A stretch of DNA of 64,000 nt, taken from assembly GCF_040954645.1 (NCBI RefSeq), contig NC_092805.1:71285186-71349185 (forward strand), written 5' to 3'. The notes under the pieces are model-generated. The model saw nothing but the letters and a program-made list of their open reading frames with translations, was not told the DNA's origin and made no database searches. Within the stretch, counting starts at the first letter, position 1, and every line of letters starts with the position of its first letter. Shown piece by piece: positions 1 through 9,395 of the stretch. The DNA comes from Diabrotica undecimpunctata. Taxonomy: Eukaryota > Arthropoda > Insecta > Coleoptera > Chrysomelidae. The position numbers and the translations under genes are program-made.

Positions 1-666
1 CCCTTTTCCACAGTGCTGGCATTTTGAATTCTGCATCCTGTTGTTTTCTCCAATTCTTTGGTTCTGATTGGCCCCTGCTGTTTGAGACCTTCTCACTGAA
101 CCTACTGCATGGATCTCCGTGGTACAATTTACTTGTTCAAAAGTTGCCTCTTTTTTTAAAGCTATCTCCACCAAAGCCTCAAAACTTAGGGTATGTTCTT
201 CTTCACATAAACGATCCAATATAGGCCCCTTCTTTAGTCCTGTGATGAACTTATCTTTAAGTACAGAACTCAATATATTTCCAAACTTACATTCACTCGC
301 TTTGCTTTTTAGACGAGCATACCACTGCCGTATAGTTTCGTTCTCTGCTTGCTTTAATTCGTAAAAGCTAATTCTCTCTTTGAACACTGATATTCTTTTA
401 GTAAATTGTTTCTGTAAAATTGTGCATAGCTCAACATATGTTTTGTCTTTTGGTTTGACTGGATCACATATGTCCCGTAAAGTTTTATAAGCGTGTTCCC
501 CAATCAGTGTAAGTAGAACTGACACCTTCTTGTCTTCTTCTACGTAGTTTGCACAAAAATACTGCTCAATGCGTTTTTCCCATGTGGTCCAATCGTCTCC
601 CAATCTGAATTCTGCCATGGATCCAATGGTAGTTCTTAACACTGTTGGCACTAAACCTTCCGCCAT
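1..666 (-). CDS. Gag of a small Ty3/gypsy-type retrotransposon (partial, runs off window)
   Basis: Reading the minus strand from the ATG at 664-666 gives 222 codons without a stop to the window edge. The N-terminal part begins MAEGLVPTV and carries a gag-like helical region with a YELKQAENETIRQWYARL block (around residue 120). This block is typical of the Gag capsid of insect Ty3/gypsy elements. The last visible residues, CQHCGKG, are the start of a CCHC zinc knuckle, so the frame should continue off the window into nucleocapsid and pol. Gag would form the particle that packages element RNA in the cytoplasm. The start sits 33 bp downstream of a primer-binding-type sequence and LTR, as expected. 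No lesion is seen in the visible part. Confidence 0.8.
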   Translation of the reverse strand, partial: MAEGLVPTVLRTTIGSMAEFRLGDDWTTWEKRIEQYFCANYVEEDKKVSVLLTLIGEHAYKTLRDICDPVKPKDKTYVELCTILQKQFTKRISVFKERISFYELKQAENETIRQWYARLKSKASECKFGNILSSVLKDKFITGLKKGPILDRLCEEEHTLSFEALVEIALKKEATFEQVNCTTEIHAVGSVRRSQTAGANQNQRIGENNRMQNSKCQHCGKG

Positions 667-681
667 TGCTATATGTATTTA

Positions 682-699
682 TTTTTCCTCGTCGCCAAT
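682..699 (-). promoter_or_regulatory. Probable tRNA primer-binding site of the 5'-end gypsy element
   Basis: Directly after the LTR (minus strand) the sequence reads ATTGGCGACGAGGAAAA. TGGCGACGAGG beside an LTR end is a usual minus-strand primer site in Mag-like insect gypsy elements. The tRNA identity was not tested. Confidence 0.55.
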
Positions 700-846
700 T
701 GTAATGTATTGAAACCCAGTACTTGTTACTTAAATCTCTTTATTCCTTGCTGCTATTTTACATCTTAAGAATTAGGTTAGTTCTTTTCATTTTTTATTGA
801 CAGATAGTCCATATCTTATTTTGGCCTTGTATGTAACACTATTACA
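700..846 (-). repeat. Short LTR (147 bp) of the 5'-end gypsy element
   Basis: On the minus strand the block starts TGTAATAGTGTTACATAC and ends CAATACATTACA, so both ends carry the inverted TGTAAT/ATTACA terminus. It contains two AATAAA signals and is followed by the primer-type sequence and gag. Very short LTRs are usual for the Mag/SURL type of Ty3/gypsy elements. The partner LTR lies outside the window, so the target duplication cannot be checked. Confidence 0.7.
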
Positions 847-847
847 G

Positions 848-1400
848 CCAGTAGCTGTCTACTCTATTAGTTGCGACACTACAATAAACCGTAGTGTTAT
901 TTTCAACAATTTTTCTTTTTATTCTTTTGACTTCAACTACTGTGAATTTACAATGATAATCGTATGCTTTAATTTTATCTTTCAGATCCTCGACTGAAAT
1001 ATCTTTATTAACATCTCTCAAAATCCCCTAATCATAAATTTGGGTATATAAGCCTCAAATTTATGAAACTTTTTGATTTATTTTGGTCTACTAGAAAATT
1101 AGCCTACTTAGATTCTACAAAAACTACTTTTACACGATATTTTCCTGCCAAATCAATTATTTTTATTTTATTGTCTAGTTCCCGCCAATTTTTTAATATT
1201 ATTTCACCAACCTTAATTGCATTTAAACATGAATCATTTTTGTTTTTAATTATGACTTTAAAAGAACCATTATGGGTTTGTAAATATTTATAGTTAATTC
1301 GAGGATTAATGTTATTTAAATCGGACAAGTTTTTGTTTGCCATCAATAAATTGTCTGTTTCAGGTGAAATATGTTGTTGATTGTCTTTTAGTATGCTCAC
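848..1400 (-). pseudogene. Broken ORF1/gag-like protein of a retroelement (copy A)
   Basis: The minus strand has a 98-codon ORF (1400-1104, starting MSILKDNQQH, containing NGSFKVIIKN). It ends at a TAG but continues in the same frame for about 20 codons, then by frameshift into a second stretch with RDVNKDISVEDLKDKI at about 1000. NGSFKVIIK followed by a basic, RRM-like region resembles ORF1 proteins of insect non-LTR retrotransposons; that identification is by general resemblance only. There is one internal stop and at least one single-base frameshift. The LTR at 846 truncates the C-terminal side. Alternative: a remnant of another retroelement gag. Confidence 0.45.
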
Positions 1401-2040
1401 TCCTTATCATTGTATACTGCCTGCTTTCTTATCATTGAAGTTAAATGGACACAAATCAAAAATCAAGTTATGAGAGAAAAGTTAATACCAGTGATCACAA
1501 TACTTTTGTATTAATAAATGCAAGTTTGTTTTGTTTATATATTTTTCAAATAAAAATACTTTTCACTAACTCCAATATACATTACTTCCTTTTAAAAAGC
1601 AAAACAAGCCTTGTATATCAAAACTAATTGTTAATCCAGATCAGTGAGTGATAGAAGAAGTTACATCTACATCCACTCAGTAACACCTTAATAATATCTG
1701 CAGAACTTAAACAGAAAACGCCAGGAAGAAATATTTCCAGACAAGGGCCTACAATCCCTGAATTAACAGTTTTTCCTGACCAGTTTTCTTTTTCTAGATA
1801 AGATATTCTGCATTTATGCCATATTGATATGAAAATTTTTATATAAAACTTAATAAAAGCTCCACTACTAATCCACAAAGCCTTTGTATTTATGTATTTC
1901 ACAGGACAGGGTTGATATATTAGCACTTACAAGCACCATGTTGCTATTCCCACACACTAAATTTTACAAATATAGGCTCACATGAAGTTAAAAAATATAC
2001 ATAAATAAATAACCATACTTTGGCCGCTGAAAAGATGGAA
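1401..2040. other. Unassigned AT-rich sequence of unit A
   Basis: I see no convincing gene. A 100-codon minus ORF (1926-1624) and a 60-codon plus ORF (1445-1627) are open, but have no recognisable motif and are probably chance. The same stretch recurs in unit B at 4883-5525. Confidence 0.5.
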
Positions 2041-2044
2041 TGAT

Positions 2045-2125
2045 CACGTGAATTGCTGACTACACTATAGACGGCTACCTACGTTTGCTGTGATTGGTCA
2101 CAGCATAAGGGGTGTCTATGCTGTG
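2045..2125. promoter_or_regulatory. Promoter-like block: E-box, two inverted CCAAT boxes and nested hairpins (unit A)
   Basis: CACGTG (E-box) lies at 2045-2050. TGCTGTGA-TTGG-TCACAGCA at 2086-2105 is a perfect 8-bp inverted repeat around an ATTGG. CACAGCATA (2099-2107) pairs perfectly with TATGCTGTG (2117-2125) across a 9-base loop, and a second GATTGG follows. ATTGG is the reverse of CCAAT. The block is less AT-rich than its surroundings. A small ORF starts 214 bp downstream. Whether it drives transcription is inference. Confidence 0.35.
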
Positions 2126-2338
2126 GATTGGTCGGCATCTTCATCTGATTTTGAATTTTTCAGGTTATGTATCTCTCTGTTTGGCGCTTAAACATCTATG
2201 ATTAGGCGGTTTTATACCAATTTGCCAATAAGCAAGCACACATAAAATTTTAATTTAAATTTTTGTCATTTATTTTTAAAAATCTGTTCGTTAGAACACC
2301 ATATTTAATTACCTAAGACTTTGTTTTAGCAAGCAATT

Positions 2339-2470
2339 ATGGATTCTGTCTATCCATCTACTTCAACAAGCCCTATTCTATCTACTTCAACAAGCTGTGA
2401 AATTAACTCAGGAGCCTGCCATCTTTGCAGCAAAATATTTAAAAATGTGGAATTACGAAATACTTACTAG
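2339..2470 (+). CDS. Small ORF with a half C2H2-like zinc finger (unit A), possible first exon
   Basis: ATG at 2339 opens 43 codons, ending TAG. The peptide has a Ser/Thr repeat (STSTSPILSTSTS, residues 7-19) and then CHLCSKIFKNVELRNTY, which has the CX2C and K-F-x5-L spacing of the first half of a C2H2 finger. The two histidines are absent and the frame stops. It may be a truncated first exon of a zinc-finger or transposase-like gene. It lies downstream of the CCAAT/hairpin block. Function not recognised; it could be chance. Confidence 0.3.
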   Translation: MDSVYPSTSTSPILSTSTSCEINSGACHLCSKIFKNVELRNTY

Positions 2471-3133
2471 TTTTTTATTTTACTAGACAACCCTTTTTGG
2501 GTCTTAGTATGTTTAAGAATACTTGTCCATTCTGATCTATCTCACACTTTACTCTTCCAGTTTTTGATTTTTAAAATTTTCATGTCTTGCTTTATTTGTT
2601 CCTTATATCTAATCTTCCTATAGTTTTATTTCCAACTGGAATTATTTGTTTATTTTGGAAGGGATTACATATTCTTTTATCTGTGCTACACTTCCTTTAT
2701 ACTGAAGTTGTCCTATTTGTATGAATGTTATGATATCCAGATCCTGGTATTCCCTTTATAGTTAAAATGTATATCTTCTTATCCACATACAAGTTTCTGT
2801 TACTGGTTTATATATGTGGCTCAAGATTTATCTTTCAGAATTAGCCTATAGTCTTTCTTCACTTTTAGTAAGTGTGCATGTTTCAGATACATATGTGAAT
2901 AACTTATTAAGGTTTTATATAATTATTGGCACTTAGTTTTTTCTTGTATTATTACCTGACCTTTGTTGTTTAATTAAGCCATGGTAACTCTTATTGGCTA
3001 TGGATATTCTTCTACATAATTATTTGTTAACACTAGTATTACATATAACTAGTTATCTTATATAAGTTTGTTACACTTCAGTGCTATACTCTTATATAGT
3101 TAGGTGTTGTAATCACTGAGTACCTGCTGTTGT

Positions 3134-3138
<5 letters not shown>
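2471..3138. other. Unassigned AT/T-rich stretch of unit A
   Basis: No ORF, motif or repeat that I recognise. It recurs in unit B at 5956-6622. Confidence 0.5.

Positions 3139-3203
<65 letters not shown>
3139..3203. repeat. (AT)n microsatellite, unit A
   Basis: About 65 bp of uninterrupted AT dinucleotides. Confidence 0.95.
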
Positions 3204-3205
<2 letters not shown>

Positions 3206-3306
3206 AAGTATAGTATGGTATGGTTTTTAGATTAGGTTGCATTAGATTAGCTTAGGTTAGATATATTAATTTAGTTAGTTAATAAGTTATGTTAATTTTC
3301 CTTTAT

Positions 3307-3385
3307 GAGCCGCTAGATATCCTACTGACTCCCTAGGGCGTCGATTCGCCCTGCTCCGTAGAGCAGTACACCCGCTAATATATTT
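3307..3385. repeat. Hairpin-rich module 1 (unit A only)
   Basis: Contains GGGCGTCGATTCGCCC and CTGCTCCGTAGAGCAG, two strong short hairpins, followed by ACACCCGCTAATATATTTT. The same order of blocks appears at 3529, so this is a diverged copy of one module. It was lost from unit B together with ~194 bp. Confidence 0.55.
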
Positions 3386-3404
3386 TATGTCAATTAGTTT
3401 TTTA

Positions 3405-3522
3405 TTTAGGTTTGGTTAGGTTAGGTTAGTTTAGGTTGATCTGGGTTAGCTTAGGTTGGGTTAGGTTAGCTTAGATTGGGTTAGGTTAGCTTAGGTTGGG
3501 TTAGGTTAGGTTAGGTTAGGTT
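3405..3522. repeat. AGGTT-rich minisatellite with a (TTAGG)4 core (unit A)
   Basis: Imperfect repeats of TTAGGTT and TTAGCTTAGGTTGGG, ending with an exact (TTAGG)4 at 3501-3520. TTAGG is the usual insect telomere repeat. The tract is short and internal, so it reads as a degenerate repeat rather than a telomere. Confidence 0.75.
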
Positions 3523-3528
3523 CCCTTC

Positions 3529-3615
3529 CTGGGCCGTGAGTTGACCTGTCTACGCCCGTAGGGCGTCAGTTTCTCTTGCTCCGTAGGAGAAAGACACCCA
3601 CTAATATATTTTCTT
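3529..3615. repeat. Hairpin-rich module 2 (unit A)
   Basis: Contains GCCCGTAGGGC and TCTCTTGCTCCGTAGGAGA hairpins, then GACACCCACTAATATATTTT. It aligns with module 1 in block order and keeps CTCCGTAG, ACACCC and CTAATATATTTT. It is flanked by AGGTT tracts on both sides. Confidence 0.55.
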
Positions 3616-4108
3616 TTTAAATAGTATTATTTAGGTTAGGTTAGATTTGGTGTGGTTGGGTTGGGTTAGGTTGGGTACAAAAAATTAGATTTCTATCTAA
3701 GTAACGGTGGTAGGTTTTAGCTGGAATGCGGTTAATCTGGCACTACCCAGACGCCCTCTTGACCATTCCATAATATTGGCTCTGTCGATTCGTTAACATG
3801 TATAGTTTCATAATTTTTAAAAATTCTGTGGAGGCCATAAGTACTCCTGTATCACAACTGTATATCGTGTAGTTCAAGTGTATATAATATAGGGGCCGTT
3901 CAGATTTTTTTCACTGTATATTGGAACCATAAGTATGTCGGTTTAAGTAAGCTCTGATAGTTTGGCAACTATGCGATAAAGCCGTATATTTCCAGCGTAT
4001 ATTCTAAACGGTTCATACGGACTCCTTATTTTTGTTATCATTCATACGCATTACAGTATGTATACTATGATTCCACTAGTTGGAAGAGTGATTTCATCGT
4101 TTGAAGGC
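3616..4108. other. Unassigned stretch of unit A
   Basis: A short AGGTT tract (3630-3680) and then single-copy-looking sequence with no ORF. It recurs in unit B at 6916-7411. Confidence 0.5.
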
Positions 4109-4331
4109 AGATCGTTAATTATATTATATTTTTTAAATATTATTTGTTCGAAATAGGCCACAATATAAATTTATTTACAGGTTGTTACTGACGTTTCGAT
4201 CTCTATATCCAAATACCGTTTTCAAAGATATACATGATAGTTACATTTATTTTATTTGTTTATTATTATATATTTATATAATATTATTTATATAATCTTA
4301 TATTATTTATTTTCTTTTTTTTCTAACTTCC
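4109..4331 (-). repeat. GAAACG-core interspersed repeat, end of unit A
   Basis: On the minus strand: TTTGAAAACGGTATTTGG...ATAGAGATCGAAACGTCAGTAACAACC, then a run to TATTGTGGCC. Further copies lie at 7464 (minus), 7684 and 7835 (plus). Confidence 0.6.
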
Positions 4332-4882
4332 AGTAGCTGTCTACTCTATTAGTTGCGACACTACAATAAACCGTAGTGTTATTTTCAACAATTTTTCTTT
4401 TTATTCTTTTGACTTCAACTACTGTGAATTTACAATGATAATCGTATGCTTTAATTTTATCTTTCAGATCCTCGACTGAAATATCTTTATTAACATCTCT
4501 CAAAATCCCCTAATCATAAATTTGGGTATATAAGCCTCAAATTTATGAAACTTTTTGATTTATTTTGGTCTACTAGAAAATTAGCCTACTTAGATTCTAC
4601 AAAAACTACTTTCACACGATATTTTCCTGCCAAATCAATTATTTTTATTTTATTGTCTAGTTCCCGCCAATTTTTTAATATTATTTCACCAACCTTAATT
4701 GCATTTAAACATGAATCATTTTTGTTTTTAATTATGACTTTAAAAGAACCATTATGGGTTTGTAAATATTTATAGTTAATTCGAGGATTAATGTTATTTA
4801 AATCGGACAAGTTTTTGTTTGCCATCAATAAATTGTCTGTTTCAGGTGAAATATGTTGTTGATTGTCTTTTAGTATGCTCAC
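4303..4882 (-). pseudogene. Broken ORF1/gag-like protein of a retroelement (copy B)
   Basis: Second copy of the remnant at 848-1400, with the same internal TAG after VFVESK and the same later frameshift. The 98-codon part runs 4882-4586; the 66-codon part begins at a TTG near 4503 and crosses the unit junction at 4332, so its last residues are junction sequence. The shared lesions show that decay preceded the tandem duplication. Confidence 0.45.
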
Positions 4883-5529
4883 TCCTTATCATTGTACACT
4901 GCCTGCTTTCTTATCATTGAAGTTAAATGGACACAAATCAAAAATCAAGTTATGAGAGAAAAGTTAATACCAGTGATCACAATACTTTTGTATTAATAAA
5001 TGCAAGTTTGTTTTGTTTATATATTTTTCAAATAAAAATACTTTTCACTAACTCCAATATACATTACTTCCTTTTAAAAAGCAAAACAAGCCTTGTATAT
5101 CAAAACTAATTGTTAATCCAGATCAGTGAGTGATAGAAGAAGAAGTTACATCTACATCCACTCAGTAACAGCTTAATAATATCTGCAGAACTTAAACAGA
5201 AAACGCCAGGAAGAAATATTTCCAGACAAGGGCCTACAATCCCTGAATTAACAGTTTTTCCTGACCAGTTTTCTTTTTCTAGATAAGATATTCTGCATTT
5301 ATGCCATATTGATATGAAAATTTTTATATAAAACTTAATAAAAGCTCCACTACTAATCCACAAAGCCTTTGTATTTATGTATTTCACAGGACAGGGTTGA
5401 TATATTAGCACTTACAAGCACCATGTTGCTATTCCCACACACTAAATTTTACAAATATAGGCTCACATGAAGTTAAAAAATATACATAAATAAATAACCA
5501 TACTTTGGCCGCTGAAAAGATGGAATGAT

Positions 5530-5610
5530 CACGTGAATTGCTGACTACACTATAGACAGCTACCTACGTTTGCTGTGATTGGTCACAGCATAAGGGGTGT
5601 CTATGCTGTG
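5530..5610. promoter_or_regulatory. Promoter-like hairpin block, unit B copy
   Basis: Same E-box, inverted CCAAT boxes and nested hairpins as at 2045-2125. The palindromic arms (5571-5590 and 5584-5610) are unchanged; one A/G difference lies outside the arms. Confidence 0.35.
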
Positions 5611-5823
5611 GATTGGTCGGCATCTTCATCTGATTTTGAATTTTTCAGGTTATGTATCTCTCTGTTTGGCGCTTAAACATCTATGATTAGGCGGTTTTAT
5701 ACCAATTTGCCAATAAGCAAGCACACATAAAATTTTAATTTAAATTTTTGTCATTTATTTTTAAAAATCTGTTCGTTAGAACACCATATTTAATTACCTA
5801 AGACTTTGTTTTAGCAAGCAATT

Positions 5824-5955
5824 ATGGATTCTGTCTATCCATCTACTTCAACAAGCCCTATTCTATCTACTTCAACAAGCTGTGAAATTAACTCAGGAGC
5901 CTGCCATCTTTGCAGCAAAATATTTAAAAATGTGGAATTACGAAATACTTACTAG
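5824..5955 (+). CDS. Small ORF with a half C2H2-like zinc finger (unit B copy)
   Basis: Identical 43-codon ORF to the one at 2339-2470, with the same CX2C and the same stop in place of the histidine half. Identity of both copies says little about function, because the whole unit is recently duplicated. Confidence 0.3.
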   Translation: MDSVYPSTSTSPILSTSTSCEINSGACHLCSKIFKNVELRNTY

Positions 5956-6618
5956 TTTTTTATTTTACTAGACAACCCTTTTTAGGTCTTAGTATGTTTA
6001 AGAATACTTGTCCATTCTGATCTATCTCACACTTTACTCTTCCAGTTTTTGATTTTTAAAATTTTCATGTCTTGCTTTATTTGTTCCTTATATCTAATCT
6101 TCCTATAGTTTTATTTCCAACTGGAATTATTTGTTTATTTTGGAAGGGATTACATATTCTTTTATCTGTGCTACACTTCCTTTATACTGAAGTTGTCCTA
6201 TTTGTATGAATGTTATGATATCCAGATCCTGGTATTCCCTTTATAGTTAAAATGTATATCTTCTTATCCACATTCAAGTTTCTGTTACTGGTTTATATAT
6301 GTGGCTCAAGATTTATCTTTCAGAATTAGCCTATAGTCTTTCTTCACTTTTAGTAAGTGTGCATGTTTCAGATACATATGTGAATAACTTATTAAGGTTT
6401 TATATAATTATTGGCACTTAGTTTTTTCTTGTATTATTACCTGACCTTTGTTGTTTAATTAAGCCATGGTAACTCTTATTGGCTATGGATATTCTTCTAC
6501 ATAATTATTTGTTAACACTAGTATTACATATAACTAGTTATCTTATATAAGTTTGTTACACTTCAGTGCTATACTCTTATATAGTTAGGTGTTGTAATCA
6601 CTGAGTACCTGCTGTTGT

Positions 6619-6622
<4 letters not shown>

Positions 6623-6696
<74 letters not shown>
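6623..6696. repeat. (AT)n microsatellite, unit B
   Basis: About 74 bp of AT dinucleotides. It runs directly into the AGGTT tract because module 1 is missing here. Confidence 0.95.
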
Positions 6697-6699
<3 letters not shown>

Positions 6700-6706
6700 T
6701 TTTATT

Positions 6707-6915
6707 TAGGTTTGGTTAGGTTAGGTTAGTTTAGGTTGATCTGGGTTAGCTTAGGTTGGGTTAGGTTAGCTTAGATTGGGTTAGGTTAGCTTAGGTTGGG
6801 TTAGGTTAGGTTTGGTTAGGTTCCCTTCCTGGGCCGTGAGTTGACCTGTCTACGCCCGTAGGGCGTCAGTTTCTCTTGCTCCGTAGGAGAAAGACACCCA
6901 CTAATATATTTTCTT
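6707..6915. repeat. AGGTT tract and hairpin module 2 (unit B)
   Basis: Counterpart of 3405-3615. One TTAGG has become TTTGG, so the exact TTAGG run is broken. The hairpin module at 6829-6912 is intact. Confidence 0.7.
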
Positions 6916-7463
6916 TTTAAATAGTATTATTTAGGTTAGGTTAGATTTGGTGTGGTTGGGTTGGGTTAGGTTGGGTACAAAAAATTAGATTTCTATCTAA
7001 GTAACGGTGGTAGGTTTTAGCTGGAATGCGGTTAATCTGGCACTACCCAGACGCCCTCTTGACCATTCCATAATATTGGCTCTGTCGATTCGTTAACATG
7101 TATAGTTTCATAATTTTTAAAAATTCTGTGGAGGCCATAAGTACTCCTGTATCACAACTGTATATCGTGTAGTTCAAGTGTATATAATATAGGGGCCGTT
7201 CAGATTTTTTTCACTGTATATTGGAACCATAAGTATGTCGGTTTAAGTAAGCTCTGATAGTTTGGCAACTATGCGATAAAGCCGTATATTTCCAGCGTAT
7301 ATTCTAAACGGTTCATACGGACTCCTTATTTTTGTTATCATTCATACGCATTACAGTATGTATACTATGATTCCACTAGTTGGAAGAGTGATTTCATCGT
7401 TTGAAGGCAGATAAGTGGGAAAAGACGTATGAAAATCCAGTGGCGTATACTCACTTTTATTTC

Positions 7464-7683
7464 ATCGTTAATTATATTATATTTTTTAAATATTATTTGT
7501 TCGAAATAGGCCACAATATAAATTTATTTACAGGTTGTTACTGACGTTTCGATCTCTATATCCAAATACCGTTTTCAAAGATATACATGATAGTTACATT
7601 TATTTTATTTGTTTATTATTATATATTTATATAATATTATTTATATAATCTTATATTATTTATTTTCTTTTTTTTCTAACTTT
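7464..7683 (-). repeat. GAAACG-core repeat, end of unit B
   Basis: Copy of 4109-4331 on the minus strand. It sits 50-odd bp after a segment (about 7412-7464) that is absent from unit A. Confidence 0.6.
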
Positions 7684-7960
7684 AAAAACGGTCTCTGGAA
7701 TAGAGATCGAAACGTCAGTAAATTAACGATATAAATAGATGTATTGTGGCTTATTTTCAAAATTCTCCCTAAAAATACAGAATTCTACAAGCAAAAAGCT
7801 ATAAAAAATAAATATATCTATCATTTATATATTTGAAAACGGTCTCTTTATAGAGATCGAAACGCCAGTAAATTAAACATTTGAATATATTTTGTGGCTT
7901 ATTCCCTACATTCCTCTAAAAATACAGAATGCCATAAGCAAAAAGCTATAGTTGATGGAT
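7684..7960 (+). repeat. Two plus-strand GAAACG-core repeats
   Basis: Copy 1 reads AAAACGGTCTCTGGAATAGAGATCGAAACGTCAGTAAATTAA and then GTGGCTTATT...CAAGCAAAAAGCTATA. Copy 2 (from 7835) has the same blocks: TTTGAAAACGGTCTCTTTATAGAGATCGAAACGCCAG and AAGCAAAAAGCTATA. In copy 2, GGTCTCT-TTAT-AGAGATC is a hairpin directly before GAAACG. They face the minus copy at 7464-7683. Confidence 0.6.
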
Positions 7961-8833
7961 TCGACCGTTACTTGATGAAAATTCATTTCATATCACAATA
8001 AAACACTGAAAACTTTGTTTTCGAAACTTCCACAAAATTTATTATAAAATCTTATCACTAGAGCTGTTTCAGCAGAGTACCTTTCTCAAGTGATCTAGTT
8101 TTTGTATGCATTTACACTTTATAGTCTTTAACGAAACCAGTTTATAATCTTTAACCAACTTGAGACAAACAGTTCTCCCCTCCTCAACCTATTTCTTTGA
8201 AGACTATAACGCTAAAGACAAAAGCTAAAATAACCAACATATTACGGTTGGGATATGTTATTTAAAGTAAAATAAGATATTTCATGCTAAAATTTAAATC
8301 GAACATGTGTGGAATATTGAAAAAAAAGTTTTTATTCTTAAAATTACCAAAATCGCCCCTTTTACATTAGATCATGCTTAAAAAGTTAATTTTCTTTATC
8401 TCTACAGCATTAAAGTATTGATTCCAACTATTCTATTGATTTATTTTTGATATAAAAAGAAATACCAACGCAATAAAAGACAAAAAAGATACACAAAACA
8501 TAAATAAAATATATTTCAATCTGATTTAAATAATAATAAATATAACACCATAAAAAGCTCTTAAAGTCATAACATATCTCCACTTTACCTTTTTCGAAAA
8601 AATCAATGATACGCTCATATAAAAATAATTATATACTAATGACAGTAAACCATGAGATATCAGATATCAACTTTTATTTGTCAGTTCATTAATGTCTGTG
8701 TCTGTTTCCTGCCGAAACGTTGATTGCTATGGAAAATAAAATCTAGTTCCACATGTAATATATATCTTATTGAACCTAAACCCAAGAAATACTAATTTTA
8801 TATTAAATATAGTACGGTTCAAGAAACTCAAAA

Positions 8834-8836
<3 letters not shown>
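7961..8836. other. Unassigned AT-rich sequence with degenerate GAAAC-type motifs
   Basis: No coding region. Two further relatives of the GAAAC repeat are seen: minus strand at 8040-8105 (CTTGAGAAAGGTACTCTGCTGAAACAG) and plus strand at 8709 (CTGCCGAAACGTTGATTGC). The rest shows nothing I can name. Confidence 0.4.

Positions 8837-8895
<59 letters not shown>
8837..8895. repeat. (AT)n microsatellite left of the MITE
   Basis: About 59 bp of AT repeat, directly abutting the MITE terminus. Confidence 0.95.
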
Positions 8896-8898
<3 letters not shown>

Positions 8899-9392
8899 TA
8901 TACTCCCTCTATAAAACAGCCCCTCAATAAACTTAACTGCAGCCCGCAATAAACTTCTTTACAATGAATAAATAGAACTGTTTCACATCTTTAGAAAATA
9001 TGATAGAATGATACTGGACCAGTGTTTCAGAATGAAACAATAGTTTATGTTATCCTTGAATATACGCTTTATACATTATGTAGTTGGAAAAAAATATAAG
9101 TACAGATTTTTTGTTTTAACGTATATCATTGATAATAAAAGTAAACAACTCTTTTATGTTTTAATATATTTCATTGACAATAAAAGTAAATAACTTTTTT
9201 TCAAAAACGCCATTCAAACAATATTTATTAGCATCTTATATTGCTCCGAATGGCTTCACTATAGGAAGTTAATGGTTTAGAAAACTACAGATTCATATGT
9301 ATGCACAGTATTATTATTGTCTGATATAACGAGATCGGCTTATAACGAGGTAATTAGTCTGTCATTTCAGTTCTCGTTATAGAGGGAGTCTA

Positions 9393-9395
<3 letters not shown>
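8896..9395. mobile_element. Non-autonomous TA-specific DNA transposon (MITE, pogo/Tigger-like ends)
   Basis: Left end CAGTATACTCCCTCTATAA and right end TTATAGAGGGAGTCTACTG are 19-bp terminal inverted repeats with one mismatch. TA flanks both sides, as expected for Tc1/mariner/pogo insertion. The element is exactly 500 bp and has no transposase ORF. Near the right end are TATAACGAG repeats, which are frequent in pogo/Tigger-type ends. It would depend on a transposase encoded elsewhere. The family assignment is by TIR and target type only. Confidence 0.8.

Larger units (their letters stand above)
848..4331. repeat. Tandem duplication unit A (about 3.48 kb)
   Basis: This block begins CCAGTAGCTGTCTACTC and is repeated almost base for base from 4332. 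The copies differ by a handful of substitutions, a 3-bp indel, an extra ~194 bp in A after its (AT)n run, and ~53 bp missing from A near 4111. Contents in order: ORF1-like remnant, unassigned AT-rich DNA, promoter-like hairpin block, small half-finger ORF, about 650 bp with no recognisable gene, (AT)n, AGGTT tracts with hairpin modules, unassigned DNA (3620-4108), and a GAAACG-type repeat. Confidence 0.9.
4332..7683. repeat. Tandem duplication unit B (about 3.35 kb)
   Basis: Second copy of the unit, in the same orientation. The A/B junction is ...CTAACTT|CCAGTAG.... The right end of B continues as CTAACTT|TAAAAACGG, which fixes the unit boundary. B lacks one of the two hairpin modules found in A. 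The high similarity points to a recent duplication. Confidence 0.9.

Noticed and set aside
1624..1926. 100-codon minus ORF, open in both tandem units
   Set aside because: The units are >98% identical by eye, so shared openness is not evidence of selection, and no motif is present.
3405..3522. AGGTT tract considered as a true telomere
   Set aside because: Only four exact TTAGG units, embedded in mixed repeats and duplicated with the whole 3.4-kb unit.
8727..8952. Overlapping ORFs rich in Ile-Tyr repeats on both strands
   Set aside because: They are translations of the (AT)n microsatellite, not genes. The same holds for the ORF at 33186-33413 and 53806-54003.
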